DNA from: DASQZK01 sp963809925 | GTDB lineage: Bacteria; Bacteroidota; Bacteroidia; Bacteroidales; GCA-2748055 | Assembly (NCBI GenBank): GCA_963809925.1 | Contig: CAWELH010000004.1 | Span: 868,001 to 932,000, forward strand | Direction: 5' to 3' | Length of the DNA: 64,000 bases | Shown: positions 34,709 through 43,786 of the stretch, piece after piece | Numbering within the stretch: position 1 is the stretch's first letter | How the letters are laid out: each line of letters begins with the position of its first letter | Made by a program: the position numbers and the translations under genes | Notes under the pieces: model-generated | The model's input: only the letters and a program-made list of their open reading frames with translations | Database searches by the model: none | What the model was told of the DNA's origin: nothing

Positions 34709-36988
34709 TTATTTTACTGAAATGATAATGGTTGCGGGTTCCGAACTGTCTTTCCCGTCATTCACTCGCCAAACTATCCTGTCCTCGCCGGTGAATCCTT
34801 TTTCCGGTTTGTAATACCTGTCATTTCCCACTCCGGAAAGTGTTCCGTGTGAAGGACCTGTTTCAATCATGATCGTATAGGGACCCGGCCCGCCGTCTCC
34901 ATCGGTATAACCCATCTGAATGTAAACAGTACTGTCTTTTTTAAGTTCAACGGCCCGGCTTTGAGTCACAGGCTTTATATTGTCTTTCGGTCTGCTCCAT
35001 TGTTCATTTCTCCTGGTAATTTCACGATTTTCATCAGGCTGCTTATCTTCCCTGTGAAGGTATAAGGCTACTTCATTGCTGAATCCCGCAGGTTTATTCC
35101 ATGAACGGTTTCCGGCTTTCGTCTTTTGCTGCAGTGAGGATTTTTTTTCTCCGCTGATACAGTCTATCCAGGTCAGCGAGTAAGTACCTGCTGTGAGATT
35201 TTTAATCCCTAGTGTATGTTTTGAATTTGCGGAATAAAGGATGTAATCGTATCCGGGATCAGCGAGAACATAGGACGTTTGTCCGTATGCCAGCCCGTCG
35301 TCGGCATACATCCCGTTAAATGTAGTCTCTTCAAAAAAGTTCTGCAATATCCTGCAATCATGGAGCCAGGTTTCCGGGCTGTGTTCAATGTCCATACCCA
35401 ACACCATTACGTATGCGCCACTCATAGCTGATGCCCAGTTACGCTGCCGGATTTCATCACGGTCGCCGTTCGGACATGAAACATTTCCCTGAGTATAATC
35501 CTCTGACATGACAAAGCAGTAACTGTCGCGCGAATCCTGCGCAATGGTCAGTAACCACTGATGGAGAGAATCGGTGGTGGCTGTCAGATTTTTTTCGGTC
35601 TGAACGGCAAACTGTGTGATATACCTGTCACCTTTGTGGAAGAAGATATTTCCGGGAAGCTGATGACTCGCTATTATGTGATGGTGTTCATCTGCGTCAT
35701 GGATGGCCTCAGCGATTTTGGAGATATGCTGTTTCCAGTTATCACCAAGCTCCTGACCTTCCTCCATTGTACACCATATAAGGTTTTTGTGATGTTTGAA
35801 CTGATTTACCAGATCGGTGATAAAAGCCTTTTCCCGGGGATCAAGATTACCGCTTTCATCCAGCGCCCATCCGAATTCTTTGGCAATATCGATGGCATCG
35901 TCATAAATAAAAAAATAGATAACGATGTTGTCACGGTCCATTTCGTCGAACCATTTCTCCCATTGTGCGGTCATTTTTAGGTTCAGCCCTTTTGCAGGAT
36001 CCTGATCCACCCAGGGATTCTGCAGGGCATCGGGATAGGTCGCCGGTTCGTCCCTTGCGCTTTTCCATGCATCTCCGCCATTGGTCCTTACTGCAATGAA
36101 ATACACGGAATTACCTCCGTATTGGTTCAGCTTTTCTATCAGCTGCATCTGATCACCCTTCCTGGTGCCATCCGCATTGCGTTTACCTCTGTATAGAAAT
36201 CCTTCAGGATCGCCCGGGCCGCAAAGAAAAAACGGATCGGCTTTTCCGTCATGGTTATCATCCCTGTTATAAACAAGTTTATCGGGATGGAAGGGATCCT
36301 GCATGATCTGTCCGGAAACGGGGCCTCCCGGCGTTTCATTTTCGTCATTTGCCTTCATTACTGATGACGGCCCGACAGCAGCGAACAGCTTTCTGAGAAA
36401 GACATCTTCCTGTTCATTCCAGACTTCACTTGGATATATCTGGCTCGTTCGCACCACCACAAGATCCATCGATGGAATAATGTACGCCTTATTGAGGCCC
36501 GATCCTGAAAGTCTGAACATATCAGCGGGATATTCCGGAAAATACCCACGCGAACCTACCTGGTCAGTCTGTCCGCTTGTCCAGGTTCCCGGCACATTTC
36601 CAAATAGCGTGATGGCTACTGACTTCCCATTGGAAGCCAGCCTCGCCTTTTCAGTTTTACCACGGTCAACCGGTATAGGATTTCCTTCGGGATCGCCGTA
36701 CCATTCACCAACAATCCATCCATCTTTTATGACAATGACACTCTTATCTCTCAGCGATTTACCATCCCAGTTATTCTCCACATTCCATCTGCCAAAATCT
36801 TCCAGTTTTTGAGGATCTATGCCTAGCGAACGAATAAATGCAGGGTCTGTGTTTTTCCTCCACCCTCCCTCTTTTTCCGCAGGAGGGAGGTACGAATGTA
36901 GTCCTCCCGGATCCACCATTGTGCCCTGTGCTTTCAGATGAAAACTCATTATGGTCAGAATAGCGCAAAAAAAGACAGATAATTTCAT
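34709..36988 (-). CDS. Secreted fusion: truncated beta-lactamase-like domain plus apiosidase-like barrel and Ig-type domain
   Basis: I start at 36988 because MKLSVFFCAIL there opens a signal peptide; an upstream ATG at 37045 would add 19 residues. The 759-residue product has three parts. Residues 50-205 match a class C beta-lactamase/serine hydrolase: VIVIKDGWIVGEWYG, the SxxK motif S119-N-G-K122 and a closing GSGLNKAYIIPSMDLVVVRT, but the middle of that domain is missing near residue 130. Residues of about 225-580 look like a DUF4038/apiosidase-like TIM barrel (FLCGPGDPEGFLYRG, NSVYFIAVRTNGGD, QWEKWFDEMDRDNIVIYFF), followed by a collagen-binding-like region and a C-terminal cadherin-like domain (GDDRIVWRVNDGKDS-type ending). 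The protein is probably extracellular. Function is inferred only. Confidence 0.68.
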   Translation of the reverse strand: MKLSVFFCAILTIMSFHLKAQGTMVDPGGLHSYLPPAEKEGGWRKNTDPAFIRSLGIDPQKLEDFGRWNVENNWDGKSLRDKSVIVIKDGWIVGEWYGDPEGNPIPVDRGKTEKARLASNGKSVAITLFGNVPGTWTSGQTDQVGSRGYFPEYPADMFRLSGSGLNKAYIIPSMDLVVVRTSQIYPSEVWNEQEDVFLRKLFAAVGPSSVMKANDENETPGGPVSGQIMQDPFHPDKLVYNRDDNHDGKADPFFLCGPGDPEGFLYRGKRNADGTRKGDQMQLIEKLNQYGGNSVYFIAVRTNGGDAWKSARDEPATYPDALQNPWVDQDPAKGLNLKMTAQWEKWFDEMDRDNIVIYFFIYDDAIDIAKEFGWALDESGNLDPREKAFITDLVNQFKHHKNLIWCTMEEGQELGDNWKQHISKIAEAIHDADEHHHIIASHQLPGNIFFHKGDRYITQFAVQTEKNLTATTDSLHQWLLTIAQDSRDSYCFVMSEDYTQGNVSCPNGDRDEIRQRNWASAMSGAYVMVLGMDIEHSPETWLHDCRILQNFFEETTFNGMYADDGLAYGQTSYVLADPGYDYILYSANSKHTLGIKNLTAGTYSLTWIDCISGEKKSSLQQKTKAGNRSWNKPAGFSNEVALYLHREDKQPDENREITRRNEQWSRPKDNIKPVTQSRAVELKKDSTVYIQMGYTDGDGGPGPYTIMIETGPSHGTLSGVGNDRYYKPEKGFTGEDRIVWRVNDGKDSSEPATIIISVK

Positions 36989-37275
36989 ATTTGTGAAATA
37001 ATGGAGAAAATATAAGAAAAATGGGAGTTTTGAGATCAAGGTCAAAATCTTTCTTAACCTTTCTATAACAAATATAAAGATTATTTTTGCTTTTGTTTTT
37101 TATTTCGTAACTAAAAATTAAATTTGCTTCAAGAAGAAATGAAAGATAAAAAAAGATTTTGATTTTCTCAAGATTTAGCCTCAATAGAGGATATTGTATC
37201 AGATTTTGAGAGGTGGATCTTCCCAAGACTCATTTTTTTACCGATTTAGCTTTAAATTAAAATATACACAGAGCG

Positions 37276-39729
37276 ATGAACCTGCTATCCGTCCACATTA
37301 GATATCTATTGTTTTTATTCTCCGCAACGCTGTTTGTAATGCCAGGCTGCCAGAGCAGCAACGGCATTGAGGGGAATAAGAATGCCAGTACTGAGGGCAC
37401 TGCCTGGAAAGTCATAGGACCCGGTGGCGGTGGAGGAGTACTGAAACCGACAATTAGTCCGTTTGATGAGAAGTTTGTGCTGACCCATTGTGATATGACT
37501 GCAGCATACGTGTCGCTGGACGGAGGAGAAAACTGGAAAATGAAGAATCTTTGGAATGTGCCGGAGGATTTTGAATTTGACCCGGTGGACCCGAAGGTAG
37601 TCTACGTTGCTACGCGGGGTTTCAGACATAGTGAAGACAGGGGCTCCGGTTTGAGTATGTTGTACAGATCGGCTGACAAAGGGATGACCTGGGAGATTGT
37701 ATACCCGGATGTGTCTAAGGCCCGTAAAGTCGATCACCTTCAGAATAAGGACCTACTACCATCGGAAATCATTAGTGGTGCAGTGGATGGTACGATAGAA
37801 AAAGTAAAGGTAGATCCGAAAGATAATCATCATATCCTTCTTGGCATGGCTCCACTGAAATTTTATATGTCCCGTGGAAATTCCAGGGAAAATGAAGGTC
37901 AGGCACGCCTGGTTACTTCATTCGATCAGGGAAAGACATGGAAGCAGCTGGCCTCATTGCCCGGTGAAAACGTAAAAGCGATTTTTCCCGGGAGCATATC
38001 AGGAAGAAAAGGAGAGGTGCTGGTATTTACCGAAAAGGGATGTGTATGGGTAAATGAGACAACAGGTAAAGTAACGCAGGTAGAGCTTCCAGTCAACAGA
38101 GTGATGACTGTCGAAGGAGGGACCGGAGGGAATGAGACAGTGATCTATCTATTATCCGGCTTTTCAAGGATGCCGGGAAATGCGAAAGGTGGGGTTTACG
38201 TAAGCAGGGACCTGGGAATGCACTGGACCCAAAGTAATGGCGGAATCCTTGATGGGACCATTAAATCCAGGAAACCCGAATTCAGGCAGGGCCTTGGGGT
38301 TTGTGAATCCAGACCCGAAGTCGCATATCTTTCAGTAATTAATCATAAGAAGAACAAGGAAGGTAATGAAGTCGAGATATACAGTATTTTCAAAACGGTC
38401 AATGGTGGAAATTCCTGGGAAGCTGTTTTACTATCGTCTTCTCCGGATGGTTACATCACCAACAATTTTGAGGGCTCCTGGATGGAAAAAAGTTATGACC
38501 CTGGCTGGGGAGGCGCACCTATAGATCTTGGCGTTGCCCCCGGAAATCCGGATATATGTTTTGCCGGAGACAATGGAAGAGGCTATAAGACCACCGATGG
38601 TGGCAAGACCTGGAAGCAAACCTATAGCCACAATCAGCCAGATGGTTCTTACTCCAGTGGCGGGCTGGATGTGACAACCTGTTATGGGGTTCATTTTGAT
38701 CCATTCAACAAAGACCATTTCTTCATTTGTTACACCGACATGGGCCTTTTCCATACCTTCAACGGTGGACAGAGCTGGTTTCATGCGCTTAACGGTGTCC
38801 CGTTCCGGTGGCAGAACACCTGCTATCAGGTTGCTTTCGATCCGGCTGTGAAGGGCAGGATATGGTCCGCATGGTCCGGGGCTCACGATCTGCCGCGGAC
38901 GAAAATGTTTGGAGGTTTTTTGGGCAGGTATACCGGCGGCGTCGCAGTTTCTACCGATGAAGGGAAAACATGGCAGAAAAGCAATGAAGGGCTTCCGGAG
39001 AATTCGATCTGTACCAATATTCTGATTGATCCAAATTCACCGGTTGATTCAAGGACGCTTTACGTAAGCGTCTTCGATAAGGGTGTCTTTACATCAACAG
39101 ATGGTGGAAAGAGCTGGACTAAATGCAATGGCGGACTTGGAGATAATCTTTTCGCATGGCAGCTTAGACTAAATAAAGACGGCCGTTTATTCGTACTCTT
39201 CCCCAGAGGACAACGCAATGGGAATACGGTTGACGGGGCGGTATATTACAGTGATGATAAGGCTGCTTCATGGCATCCTGTGATTCTTCCCGACAGTGTC
39301 AACGGCCCGCACGACCTCCTTCTTGATCCCGAAAATACGGATAGAATGTACCTGAGCTGCTGGCCTTCAACAGCTTCAGGCACCGACAGCCACGGAGGGC
39401 TTCTTAAAACGGAAGATGGTGGTGTAACATGGAGACAGGTCTTCGACGACCGTTACCGTGTTAATTCCGCAGGTCTGGATCCCGCAAATCCTTCCGGGAT
39501 TTTTATAAATACCTTCCAAAATGCTGCATTTCGTAGTGAGGATTTCGGTGAAAACTGGACGAGGATTGAAGGTTACCGGTTTAAATGGGGACAACGCGCA
39601 GTTCCGGATATCAATCATCCCGGTATGCTCTTCCTTTCTTCATACGGTGGCAGCGTTTTCTATGGTCCATCCGCGGGTACTCCGGATGTGCAAAAAGATA
39701 TTTTGAATATGCCGGAGGGCTGGTGGTAG
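37276..39729 (+). CDS. Asp-box (BNR) beta-propeller lipoprotein, GH74/VPS10-like
   Basis: The 817-residue protein has a lipobox at Cys25 (MPGC). I count twelve Asp-box motifs of the form S/T-x-D/N-x-G-x-T/S-W, for example SLDGGENW, SADKGMTW, SFDQGKTW, TVNGGNSW, TTDGGKTW, STDEGKTW, STDGGKSW, TEDGGVTW and SEDFGENW. That number and the length suggest two seven-bladed propellers as in GH74 xyloglucanases and VPS10-type proteins. Automatic pipelines often call such proteins sialidases, but the Arg triad and the FRIP motif of GH33 were not seen. It may be an extracellular endo-glucanase-like enzyme or a binding protein. It is transcribed away from the fusion gene at 36988, with 287 bp between. Confidence 0.75.
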   Translation: MNLLSVHIRYLLFLFSATLFVMPGCQSSNGIEGNKNASTEGTAWKVIGPGGGGGVLKPTISPFDEKFVLTHCDMTAAYVSLDGGENWKMKNLWNVPEDFEFDPVDPKVVYVATRGFRHSEDRGSGLSMLYRSADKGMTWEIVYPDVSKARKVDHLQNKDLLPSEIISGAVDGTIEKVKVDPKDNHHILLGMAPLKFYMSRGNSRENEGQARLVTSFDQGKTWKQLASLPGENVKAIFPGSISGRKGEVLVFTEKGCVWVNETTGKVTQVELPVNRVMTVEGGTGGNETVIYLLSGFSRMPGNAKGGVYVSRDLGMHWTQSNGGILDGTIKSRKPEFRQGLGVCESRPEVAYLSVINHKKNKEGNEVEIYSIFKTVNGGNSWEAVLLSSSPDGYITNNFEGSWMEKSYDPGWGGAPIDLGVAPGNPDICFAGDNGRGYKTTDGGKTWKQTYSHNQPDGSYSSGGLDVTTCYGVHFDPFNKDHFFICYTDMGLFHTFNGGQSWFHALNGVPFRWQNTCYQVAFDPAVKGRIWSAWSGAHDLPRTKMFGGFLGRYTGGVAVSTDEGKTWQKSNEGLPENSICTNILIDPNSPVDSRTLYVSVFDKGVFTSTDGGKSWTKCNGGLGDNLFAWQLRLNKDGRLFVLFPRGQRNGNTVDGAVYYSDDKAASWHPVILPDSVNGPHDLLLDPENTDRMYLSCWPSTASGTDSHGGLLKTEDGGVTWRQVFDDRYRVNSAGLDPANPSGIFINTFQNAAFRSEDFGENWTRIEGYRFKWGQRAVPDINHPGMLFLSSYGGSVFYGPSAGTPDVQKDILNMPEGWW

Positions 39730-39793
39730 AATATTGATTACCAGGACTAAGGCACTAAAATAACCAGGGAAAATATTGGTTAGTTTTGTAAAT

Positions 39794-39841
39794 AGTTTGT
39801 TAGTTAGTTAGTTTGTTAGTTAGTTAGTTTGTTGGTTAGGT
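39794..39841 (+). repeat. 16-bp tandem repeat AGTTTGTTAGTTAGTT, three units
   Basis: Two perfect units and one with two changes lie 65 bp after the propeller gene stop, in the gap before a converging gene. The unit is two 8-mers long and resembles the GTTA-rich arrays elsewhere in the window. The rest of the 250-bp gap shows nothing. Confidence 0.75.
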
Positions 39842-39979
39842 AGTAGTTTTGATGAGATCTTGATCAGTGTTCCGGAAAAGCTGGAGGATTTCCCTCCCGT
39901 CTTTTTTCGGAACCTGACCATGATCTTCTTTCACCCATGAGTCTTTTTCCCTCCAGATCACCATATTTAGGTCATGGTT

Positions 39980-40396
39980 TTATTTCCGAAGAAAGCGCTT
40001 AAACTTCTGTGACATTTTGAAATAGGTATATCTTGCAGCATGCACTCCGGTTTCCATCACTGTGTCGCCCGTAACCTGAAATGTACTTTGCTCTCCTGCT
40101 ATCCTGGAGAAGTAGATATCGAATTCCTTCTTATTTGCATCGATCATATTCACGAATACAAGATTTTCATTAAAATCTGAATGTAAGAGGTGCTGACAAA
40201 GTGGACAGTAGAAGTTGACATGTTCACCTTCTCCGTATTCAAACCAGGGATGTTTTATACTGGTGTAGTTTCCAATTTCAGGATGGAGCAGAATAAGGCC
40301 TTTTTCCCGTTTGCTGTTCCTAACCGTCAGGACAATATAGTCTCCGACTTTAAGATGGCCACGGCAATACGGACATAAAAAATGATTGTTTGACAT
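39980..40396 (-). CDS. Zinc-ribbon-like small protein, unknown function
   Basis: The 138-residue protein begins with CPYC (residues 8-11) and has CPLC near residue 68, two CxxC knuckles about 57 residues apart that would bind one zinc ion. There is no signal peptide or membrane helix, so it is cytosolic. The C-terminal half (FDIYFSRIAGEQSTFQVTGDTV, YFKMSQKFKRFLRK) is charged and ends in a basic tail. The family is not recognised. It stands alone, 84 bp downstream of the Tat amidohydrolase gene on the same strand. Confidence 0.6.
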   Translation of the reverse strand: MSNNHFLCPYCRGHLKVGDYIVLTVRNSKREKGLILLHPEIGNYTSIKHPWFEYGEGEHVNFYCPLCQHLLHSDFNENLVFVNMIDANKKEFDIYFSRIAGEQSTFQVTGDTVMETGVHAARYTYFKMSQKFKRFLRK

Positions 40397-40480
40397 GGCT
40401 GTGGTTTATAGGTGAAACCCAATTAGGTAAGTTACTAATTTTTGGGGCTGGTGTCAATGCACCCGAAGCGACAAAGTAAA

Positions 40481-41923
40481 TTATAAATTTCCCCAGTTGA
40501 GGTCTTTTAAAATTTTCTGTTTTTCTTCAAGTCTAAAGATCCTGCGGGCATTGTCATGGAGAAGGGTATCCGTCAGGGCAAGGGCCTCAGACTGCGTAAG
40601 AAATCCTTCATCGGTGAGATCTGTAAGTGCGGAGGCGATGCCGCTTCTTGCGATTACGGCATGACCGAGAACAGGTTCTACCGGAACGTAATCGCCGCCA
40701 AAGGTCAGGATTTTATTTGCCGGTACGGTAACGAGGTATTTCTTCAGGAAGTCTTTGGCCGCAACCGGGTTGATAATCCATGACCAGCACATATCGATGT
40801 TGGCATTAGGATATTGCTTGGCCAATGCCAGCATTTCTTCATAATAGGGATAGCTGAGATGAAAGAAAACGAAGGTTGTATCCTTAGCCTGATCGCAGAG
40901 ATTTCCCGCGTCGGAAGGATTGTTCCGAACCATATTCAGCGACATTCTGTTGGTCTTCCCCTTCCATATTGCGTGATATCCCGTATGGATCTTGACTGGC
41001 AGATGGAATTCCGTAGCTTTGCCAATTACATACCAGAAAAGGTGGTCTTCAAGTTTTTTTCTGTCTTCTGCTTTAAGTTCTTTCCCCCTGAGATGGTTTT
41101 TACAGATTCTTCTGACACGTTCAGCCGGCGTTTTCTTAAAATCGAGGTTTCGTGAGTAGGCCAGCCCGACTTTAATTCCAACCACGTATTTGCCGTATTT
41201 CTCAAACCACCAGTCGATGACTTTATGCCAGTCCTCGAGTTCCCTGACCTCAATACCCGCCTCACTTTTATACATAGATCCACCCGGATCGGAAATCATG
41301 GCATCAACCCATAGATCACTCATCAGGAAGGCCGGCTGTTCCGACTTCATAAGGGGATAGCCGGTGATTTGACACGACTCGATATTCGACTTTTCCTTTA
41401 AAATCATATCGTAAAATCCGGGACGGACCATTTTCATATACCCGTCCTGCAGGTTTTTGACGGTATCATCCGTAAGTTCATCAATGTCGTATAATTCCTT
41501 CATAGCGATACGAACGGCCCAGGCGTAACCGGTTTGCCTGATATACGGCCACCAGGGTTTGAGTATTTTCCATTTATCCACCGGATCGATTCCGGGAGAA
41601 AAAAAGTTGTTGTAATCCTGTTCGGTCATCCCGGCAGAGCGCATGTCAGAATCGAGGTAGTGACTGAAGATCATGGTCCAGTCATTGCATTTGTCTCTTA
41701 TTACCGCACCACCGCTTAGCCTGTCCTTTTCGTCCATTAGATGTTCGTGCGTGTCGGCAATTGATGTATTGAACACTTTATCCCAGATATCTTCTTCGGC
41801 TGAATTCTTGTGTTTTTGCCCGGCTTTTGCCATGGGTGCATTGAGACCGGAAAGGGCAAACCCTGCCGACCCCATACCAAGAAATTTGAAAAAATCCCTT
41901 CGTTTAAAATTGTGGGAGTTCAT
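40481..41923 (-). CDS. Tat-exported amidohydrolase (Amidohydro_2 type)
   Basis: This 480-residue protein starts with a twin-arginine signal (FKRRDFFKFLG followed by an Ala/Gly-rich stretch). The barrel has DTHEHL near residue 59 as the first metal motif, KIHTGYHA, VFFHLSYPYYEEM and the catalytic Asp in LTFGGDYVPVEP. It resembles the group of amidohydrolases related to uronate isomerase, which have a similar length and a HEH-type first motif. Uronate isomerases are normally cytosolic, so an exported relative would act on another substrate. It differs clearly from the lipoprotein amidohydrolase at 8152 in length and targeting. Confidence 0.8.
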   Translation of the reverse strand: MNSHNFKRRDFFKFLGMGSAGFALSGLNAPMAKAGQKHKNSAEEDIWDKVFNTSIADTHEHLMDEKDRLSGGAVIRDKCNDWTMIFSHYLDSDMRSAGMTEQDYNNFFSPGIDPVDKWKILKPWWPYIRQTGYAWAVRIAMKELYDIDELTDDTVKNLQDGYMKMVRPGFYDMILKEKSNIESCQITGYPLMKSEQPAFLMSDLWVDAMISDPGGSMYKSEAGIEVRELEDWHKVIDWWFEKYGKYVVGIKVGLAYSRNLDFKKTPAERVRRICKNHLRGKELKAEDRKKLEDHLFWYVIGKATEFHLPVKIHTGYHAIWKGKTNRMSLNMVRNNPSDAGNLCDQAKDTTFVFFHLSYPYYEEMLALAKQYPNANIDMCWSWIINPVAAKDFLKKYLVTVPANKILTFGGDYVPVEPVLGHAVIARSGIASALTDLTDEGFLTQSEALALTDTLLHDNARRIFRLEEKQKILKDLNWGNL

Positions 41924-42356
41924 AGGCTGGAGTTAATAATATGCACAATGATTGAGAAATGAAAGTTACGATACATTTCAAAAAATCCCGTTAAAATACC
42001 CGGATTTTCCTAACATGACTTTAGTAATTAACCTGCGGGCCGTTCTTAAGGTTTACATGTACCTGGTTTTTATTTTCAGTTTATGATGCCCGTCAGCACA
42101 CGCTCTCAGAATTGGATTACATTTTAAATAAAACCTGCATACGTAGTATAATAACAAACATCATTGTATTAATCGTTAATAAAACGTTAATAATTGATAT
42201 TCAGGCATCAGGGTATTGTTTTCCCATCCTCGTTTTTGTAAACTTGCCGGTATATGCTGGCCGTCAAAATAATTTCACATGGTTCCTTTCCCGCTGGATA
42301 TACTTCCAGGTCTGTCAGCAAAAGGATGATAAGTACTCACCTAAAGAAATTGCGAG
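41924..42356. other. Intergenic region without recognised content
   Basis: These 433 bp lie between divergent genes. An open frame from about 42112 runs into the next gene in another frame but begins with a non-ATG codon and shows no recognisable sequence. No repeat or clear promoter was found. Confidence 0.4.
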
Positions 42357-43085
42357 ATGGCAGTACAAAACTGGGGAAAAAGTGATCAGGCCGCTAAGGT
42401 AGGTCCACGGAAATCTGAAGTTCAGGGAAGGAAAAGTGGAACGAAAGATGGTGCATTTCGGGAATCAGAACATACCAAAAATAAAAATTCCGGCTCAAGT
42501 CCGAAGCTTGAAGATTATGCTGAGAGAGTGGCTCCGGTAGACGAATGGGCAGATGATCTCATGCATTCCGGCTTTCGACCTTCCATATTGACAGAGATGT
42601 GGGTGGAGGCTCAAAAATTGGCCAGATCACCTAAGGGTGTTGGTGTGTCAAAGAAGCGTTCAGCAAAAGCCGGTGTAACAAGGATGTTCACCGGCGATAC
42701 CCGAAAGATTGAGAAACCCTTGCCGCAAATCCTTGCTAATGCGCTGAACCTGGAGCTATACAAGATTGACCTGAGCCGGGTGATCAGCAGTCATCACAGT
42801 GAAACAGAGATGAATCTTAAGACTCTCTTTGATAGGGCTTATGAACATGGTGCCATACTTTTTTTTGATGATGCATCATCATTGTTCGGAAGGAGCTATG
42901 GATCGGTCGACAATCAAAAAAATGCTGAGAATCCCGGAATGAAGATGCTTCTGCAAGGAATGGAATTGTATCGGGGACTGTCGGTTCTTGCCATCCATCT
43001 TGAGAATGAAAACCATTCAAAACCCTCGTCGCTTACACGGTTTCTGGTGAATTTTCCGGCCACAGATGGGGAGTTGGATAATTAA
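42357..43085 (+). CDS. Degenerate AAA+ protein (pseudo-ATPase), related to contractile-injection-system type AAA+
   Basis: The 242-residue protein has a basic, disordered N-terminus (residues 1-50) and then a stretch that lines up with AAA+ ATPases that accompany extracellular contractile injection systems. ILANALNLELYKIDLSRVI, SETEMNLKTLFDRAYEHGAILFF and LLQGMELYRGLSVL match that family well. The working parts are gone: the P-loop GxxxxGKT reads GDTRKIEK (113-120), Walker B DE is D171-D172 followed by AS, the sensor-1 Asn position reads LAIH (211-214) and the twin arginines near the end are missing. The frame is intact, so this is not simple decay by stop codons. No sheath, tube or baseplate gene is in the window. 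A non-catalytic partner or a decaying remnant are both possible. Confidence 0.7.
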   Translation: MAVQNWGKSDQAAKVGPRKSEVQGRKSGTKDGAFRESEHTKNKNSGSSPKLEDYAERVAPVDEWADDLMHSGFRPSILTEMWVEAQKLARSPKGVGVSKKRSAKAGVTRMFTGDTRKIEKPLPQILANALNLELYKIDLSRVISSHHSETEMNLKTLFDRAYEHGAILFFDDASSLFGRSYGSVDNQKNAENPGMKMLLQGMELYRGLSVLAIHLENENHSKPSSLTRFLVNFPATDGELDN

Positions 43086-43279
43086 CTGGGAAGATCTTTT
43101 GCTGGATAGAAATTTATAAGGAAAGCCCTAATGCGGGACCTAATTTGAGAGGCTGCATGAGTGGATCCGCCCCGGATTTTTTAAATTGGTGTATATTTAG
43201 TTTCAACTTTTCCAAGCGTTTTTCCAGCCGGGGGGTTCATTTTCCAGTGGAACCCGATTGCAGACATGTGGACGGGTTT

Positions 43280-43786
43280 TTATGTTCTTAATAATAGCTT
43301 CAAAATTAAATACGTGATAAAAGAAAGGATTATAACCAGGGCGTTTCCAACTAAAAAATGATGAAACCTTCTTCTGCCTTCAGCATTACTTCCATTTCTC
43401 TTTCTTTTATCTGAACCCCAGGCTACCCAATCTGCAGCAACTTTGATTGCCAGCCACAACCCAATGAATTCAGGATAGCAATATAAAATCGCTATAGGGT
43501 ACATAATTGATTCAAACAAACCGGTTATTGCTGCGGGGAAATGGTTTTTATTATCTTCAGTCTGATGTAGATCATAAAGAGGTCTTATTTTACAAAGGAA
43601 AATGAAAGTAATATAATGTATTTGCGGAGCGGAAAATAACAATATACCTACAACTAATGAAATACTTTTGAGAGTTTTGGGAAGATTAAAAATAATAGAG
43701 ATTCCAAAAAGTATCACGCCGATTATAAAAATGGTACCCAATATTATGTGCCATTTTTTACTAAATTCTTTAAGGCAGGATTTCAT
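43280..43786 (-). CDS. Small integral membrane protein, unknown function
   Basis: The 168-residue protein has about four hydrophobic helices (residues 13-33, 38-64, 88-118 with a polar dip, 145-165) and a basic loop KRKRNGSNAEGRRR before the last one. No motif is recognised. Its start codon overlaps the stop of the small gene upstream by 4 nt (ATGA at 43783-43786), so the two are translationally coupled. Lower GC than neighbouring enzyme genes suggests a different history. Confidence 0.6.
   Translation of the reverse strand: MKSCLKEFSKKWHIILGTIFIIGVILFGISIIFNLPKTLKSISLVVGILLFSAPQIHYITFIFLCKIRPLYDLHQTEDNKNHFPAAITGLFESIMYPIAILYCYPEFIGLWLAIKVAADWVAWGSDKRKRNGSNAEGRRRFHHFLVGNALVIILSFITYLILKLLLRT

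Noticed and set aside
37276..39729. Sialidase (GH33) call for the Asp-box protein
   Set aside because: Asp boxes occur in many propellers. The FRIP motif and arginine triad were not found.
40481..41923. Uronate isomerase call
   Set aside because: The length and first motif are similar, but a Tat signal makes a cytosolic isomerase role unlikely and key residues could not be confirmed by eye.
42112..42402. 96-residue open frame before the AAA+-like gene
   Set aside because: It begins at a non-ATG codon, overlaps the next gene in another frame and has no recognisable sequence.
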